This document shows positions 43,039 through 45,241 of a stretch of 45,241 nt of DNA, in pieces. The translations under genes were made by a program, and so were the position numbers. The DNA lies in the NCBI GenBank assembly GCA_003428585.1, contig QVQC01000031.1:1-45241 (forward strand). Reading direction: 5' to 3'. Source of the stretch: Nioella halotolerans. GTDB lineage: Bacteria > Pseudomonadota > Alphaproteobacteria > Rhodobacterales > Rhodobacteraceae. How positions within the stretch are numbered: position 1 is the first letter of the stretch; each line of letters starts with the position of its first letter. Under the pieces are notes generated by a model that worked only from the letters and a program-made list of their open reading frames with translations, was not told the DNA's origin and ran no database searches.

Positions 43039-43811
43039 TCAGCCGTCGTGACATCATCGCGGGCCTGCGCGCGGCAGGCGTGGAACCGGGCATGACCGTG
43101 TTCAGCCACGCCAACATCGCCTTTTTCGGCCGGGTCGAAGGGGTGGCCGGCATGGATGACCTGATCCGTGTCATGCTGGATTGCTTTGCCGAGGCGCTTG
43201 GCCCCGATGGCACGCTGGTCCTGCCGGTGTTCACCTATTCTTTCGGAGCCGACAAGGTGGAGAAGGTCTTCGACCTGCAAAACAGCCTGTCCACCACTTC
43301 GGGCATGGGAAACTGGCTGATCACGACGGGCAACGGCGCCCGGTCCGCCGACCCGATGCTGTCTGTGGTGGCCACGGGCGGCCGGGCCGAGGCGCTGACC
43401 AGAGATACAGGCCCGGTCTGTTTCGGACCGGACAGCATCTGGGCGCGGCTTCATGACGAGGATGCGTTGATCTGCAATCTCAACCTCGACAGCGGATCGA
43501 CCTTCCTTCACTGGGTCGAGCGGGAACGCGGCGTGCCCTACCGCTCCGACATCCCGATGTCGGGCACGATCATCGACAACGGCCAGCCACGCGCCGCCCG
43601 GATCGTCTATTCCGGGCGCGCCCTTGACGACCCGCAGGCGGTTCCGAAATTCGAAGCGTACCACGCAGCCTGCATCGCGCAGGGTATCAGCCGGCGCGTG
43701 CCGCTTGGCCGCGGCCAGATCGTCGCACAGCGGGCGCGCGCGGCAAGGGTGTTCCTTCAGCGTCAGCTGGACGCGCATCCCGATCTTCTGACCGCCGGGT
43801 ACGACCCATGA
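43035..43811 (+). CDS. AAC(3)-family N-acyltransferase with altered active-site motif
   Basis: A 258-residue homologue of aminoglycoside 3-N-acetyltransferases. The fold markers are [31 protein letters not shown] and [15 protein letters not shown]. In resistance enzymes the active-site block reads RSxHPxxS; here it is [13 protein letters not shown], so the key histidine is replaced by aspartate. [20 protein letters not shown] matches the family's later block, with a histidine that might substitute. Coupled to the ACP gene by ATGA, it most likely transfers an ACP-bound acyl group to an amino sugar rather than inactivating antibiotics. AAC(3)-like genes paired with ACPs also occur in flagellin/LPS glycosylation loci such as that of Campylobacter. 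Confidence 0.85.
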   Translation: MISRRDIIAGLRAAGVEPGMTVFSHANIAFFGRVEGVAGMDDLIRVMLDCFAEALGPDGTLVLPVFTYSFGADKVEKVFDLQNSLSTTSGMGNWLITTGNGARSADPMLSVVATGGRAEALTRDTGPVCFGPDSIWARLHDEDALICNLNLDSGSTFLHWVERERGVPYRSDIPMSGTIIDNGQPRAARIVYSGRALDDPQAVPKFEAYHAACIAQGISRRVPLGRGQIVAQRARAARVFLQRQLDAHPDLLTAGYDP

Positions 43812-45121
43812 CCATCCCGACACCGCCACATGCCGACCCGCAGGGAATCGGTGACACGATGATCGGTTGGGCGCGCGACCTCTACCCGATCCGGCGCAGC
43901 CTGTCGGGTCCGGGTGTGCGCGAAACCCTCGCCTATCTTCAGGCTCTCATGCCCGGTTTGCAGGTCCACGAGGCCGCCACCGGCACCAAGGCGCTGGATT
44001 GGGAAGTGCCCGAGGAATGGACCCTGCGCGACGCCTATGTCGCGGACGAGGCCGGCAACCGCGTCATCGACGTGAACGATCACGGGCTGCACATCCTCGG
44101 CTATTCGGAACCGGTCGATACCGTCCTCGATCTGGACGACTTGCAGGACCACCTCTATTCCCTGCCCGATCAGCCGGACGCCATTCCTTACGTCACCTCC
44201 TATTACAAGCGCCGCTGGGGCTTCTGTCTGAGCCAACGGCAACGCGACGCGCTGAAACCGGGGCGCTACCGGGTCAGGATCGACGCCGACCTGGCGCCCG
44301 GCATTCTGAACTACGGCGACCTGGTGCTGCCGGGTGCCTCCAGCCGCGAGATCGTGCTGTCGACCTATGTTTGCCACCCAATGATGGTGAACAACGAATT
44401 GTCGGGGCCGGTCGTCGCAACCGCCCTTGCCCGCTGGATGGCAACCCGCGACCGCCGCTTCACCTATCGCTTCCTGTTCGTGCCAGAAACGATCGGCGCG
44501 GTGATCTATCTAAGCCGTCACATGGACCACCTGAAGGCCAAGACCCATGCGGGGTTCATCCTGACCTGCCTCGGGGATGAACGGGCCTGGTCCTTCATGC
44601 CCTCGCGTCGCGGCGCGACGATTGCCGACCGTGTCGCTCGGCATGTGCTGGATCGCTACGCACCCGACCACATCGCCTACAGCTTTCTCGATCGGGGCAG
44701 CGACGAGCGGCAGTATTGCAGCCCGCTGGTAGACCTGCCGGTGGTGTCGATCATGCGCTCCAAATACGCGGTCTACCCGGAATACCATACCTCGCTGGAC
44801 GATTTCTCGCTGGTCACGGCGAAGGGGCTGGAAGGCGGGTTGTCGATGATGCAGGCGGCGATCCGCGCGCTGGAGGCCAACCATGTCTACCGTGCCACGG
44901 TGCCGGGCGAACCGCAGCTCGGCAAGCGCGGGCTCTACCCGACGCTCAGCACGCGGGAGTCCGGCCTGCGAGTCCGCACGATGATGAACCTGTTGGCCTA
45001 TGCCGACGGGCAGCACGACCTTCTGGAGATCGCGGAGATCATCGGCGCCGATATCCTGCACTGCGCCGAAATCGCCGAGACACTGGTCGCACACGGGCTT
45101 CTGAGTCGCGACGTCGACTGA
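43808..45121 (+). CDS. DUF4910 aminopeptidase-like protein with C-terminal winged helix
   Basis: A 437-residue protein of the DUF4910 family, distantly like M28 peptidases. Landmarks are [20 protein letters not shown] near the N-terminus, [17 protein letters not shown], and [18 protein letters not shown], where the histidine and following polar residues correspond to the metal site of M28 enzymes. The [10 protein letters not shown] block holds another likely ligand. The last 55 residues form a small winged-helix domain ([28 protein letters not shown]). These proteins recur in surface-glycan loci, but no activity is established that I know of. The start overlaps the acyltransferase stop; a hairpin region follows the gene. 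Confidence 0.85.
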   Translation: MTIPTPPHADPQGIGDTMIGWARDLYPIRRSLSGPGVRETLAYLQALMPGLQVHEAATGTKALDWEVPEEWTLRDAYVADEAGNRVIDVNDHGLHILGYSEPVDTVLDLDDLQDHLYSLPDQPDAIPYVTSYYKRRWGFCLSQRQRDALKPGRYRVRIDADLAPGILNYGDLVLPGASSREIVLSTYVCHPMMVNNELSGPVVATALARWMATRDRRFTYRFLFVPETIGAVIYLSRHMDHLKAKTHAGFILTCLGDERAWSFMPSRRGATIADRVARHVLDRYAPDHIAYSFLDRGSDERQYCSPLVDLPVVSIMRSKYAVYPEYHTSLDDFSLVTAKGLEGGLSMMQAAIRALEANHVYRATVPGEPQLGKRGLYPTLSTRESGLRVRTMMNLLAYADGQHDLLEIAEIIGADILHCAEIAETLVAHGLLSRDVD

Positions 45122-45125
45122 GTCC

Positions 45126-45171
45126 CGCCCCCCAACCCGGCTGGCGGGGGGGCGAGTCGCTTGGGGGTTTT
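45126..45171 (+). terminator. Terminator region after the cassette
   Basis: CGCCCCCC (45126-45133) can pair with GGGGGGCG (45147-45154). Alternatively CCCCCAA (45129-45135) can pair with TTGGGGG (45161-45167), which is directly followed by TTTT. The two folds exclude each other; the second has the T-run of a Rho-independent terminator. It starts 4 bp after the DUF4910 stop codon. Confidence 0.6.
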
Positions 45172-45241
45172 CGTGTGAATTTCACGCGAAGGGGGCTGTC
45201 ATCGGAGGGTGGCGGGGGCCTCGCGGGGGGCGCGCGGCTTT

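Noticed and set aside
43035..43811. Aminoglycoside resistance gene
   Set aside because: The active-site histidine motif is changed and the gene is embedded in an ACP-ligase cassette, so a biosynthetic role is more likely.

Overview
The window comes from a high-GC alphaproteobacterium, most likely Rhodobacteraceae (roseobacter group). The evidence is the overall GC and codon use, many ATGA start/stop overlaps, a FYDLN-acid family protein typical of alphaproteobacteria, an alphaproteobacterial-style aioXSR-aioBA arsenite oxidase locus, and capsule-export proteins of the type common in this family. Nothing fixes the genus.

Layout. 270-2370: a GntR regulator, a YgjP/M48-like metallopeptidase, a small acidic FYDLN protein and tRNA-Ala(GGC). 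2493-9641: a capsule or exopolysaccharide module with a GT4 glycosyltransferase, outer-membrane lipoprotein, sugar epimerase/dehydratase, priming sugar transferase, ABC permease, co-polymerase and ABC ATPase. A tRNA-like relic lies in the middle of it. 9671-26532: a catabolic region read almost wholly leftward. It holds operon A (GMC oxidoreductase, SDR, GMC oxidoreductase, DUF993 protein, LacI regulator, Dabb protein), a four-gene carbohydrate ABC importer with its own divergent LacI regulator, and operon B (Gfo/Idh dehydrogenase, CoA transferase, enoyl-CoA hydratase, aldehyde dehydrogenase). Operons A and B each have the same LacI-type palindrome in front, so they probably form one regulon for uptake and oxidation of an unknown sugar, polyol or glycoside. 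26743-33485: an arsenite oxidation locus, aioX-aioS-aioR and then aioB-aioA, closed by a strong terminator. 33716-36015: tRNA-Lys(TTT), dapF and mtaB. 36043-38646: a small lower-GC islet with a sulfotransferase and a GT-B/glycerophosphotransferase-like gene, next to a truncated paralogue of the latter. 38834-45121: a tight seven-gene cassette (DRE-TIM aldolase, AMP-ligase, VOC protein, cyclase-family hydrolase, acyl carrier protein, AAC(3)-like acyltransferase, DUF4910 protein).

Most interesting points. (1) AioR is built like an NtrC-family sigma-54 activator, but its GAFTGA loop is deleted and its Walker B acidic residues are replaced. No -24/-12 promoter is visible before aioBA, whereas a perfect 18-bp dyad is; together these suggest sigma-54-independent control of arsenite oxidase. 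(2) The 38.8-45.1 kb cassette looks like a pathway that makes an unusual acyl group, loads it on a dedicated ACP and transfers it to an amine, probably on a surface glycan; I know of no described pathway with this exact gene set. (3) Two catabolic operons about 10 kb apart share one operator. All functions are inferred from reading sequence; no database search was run.
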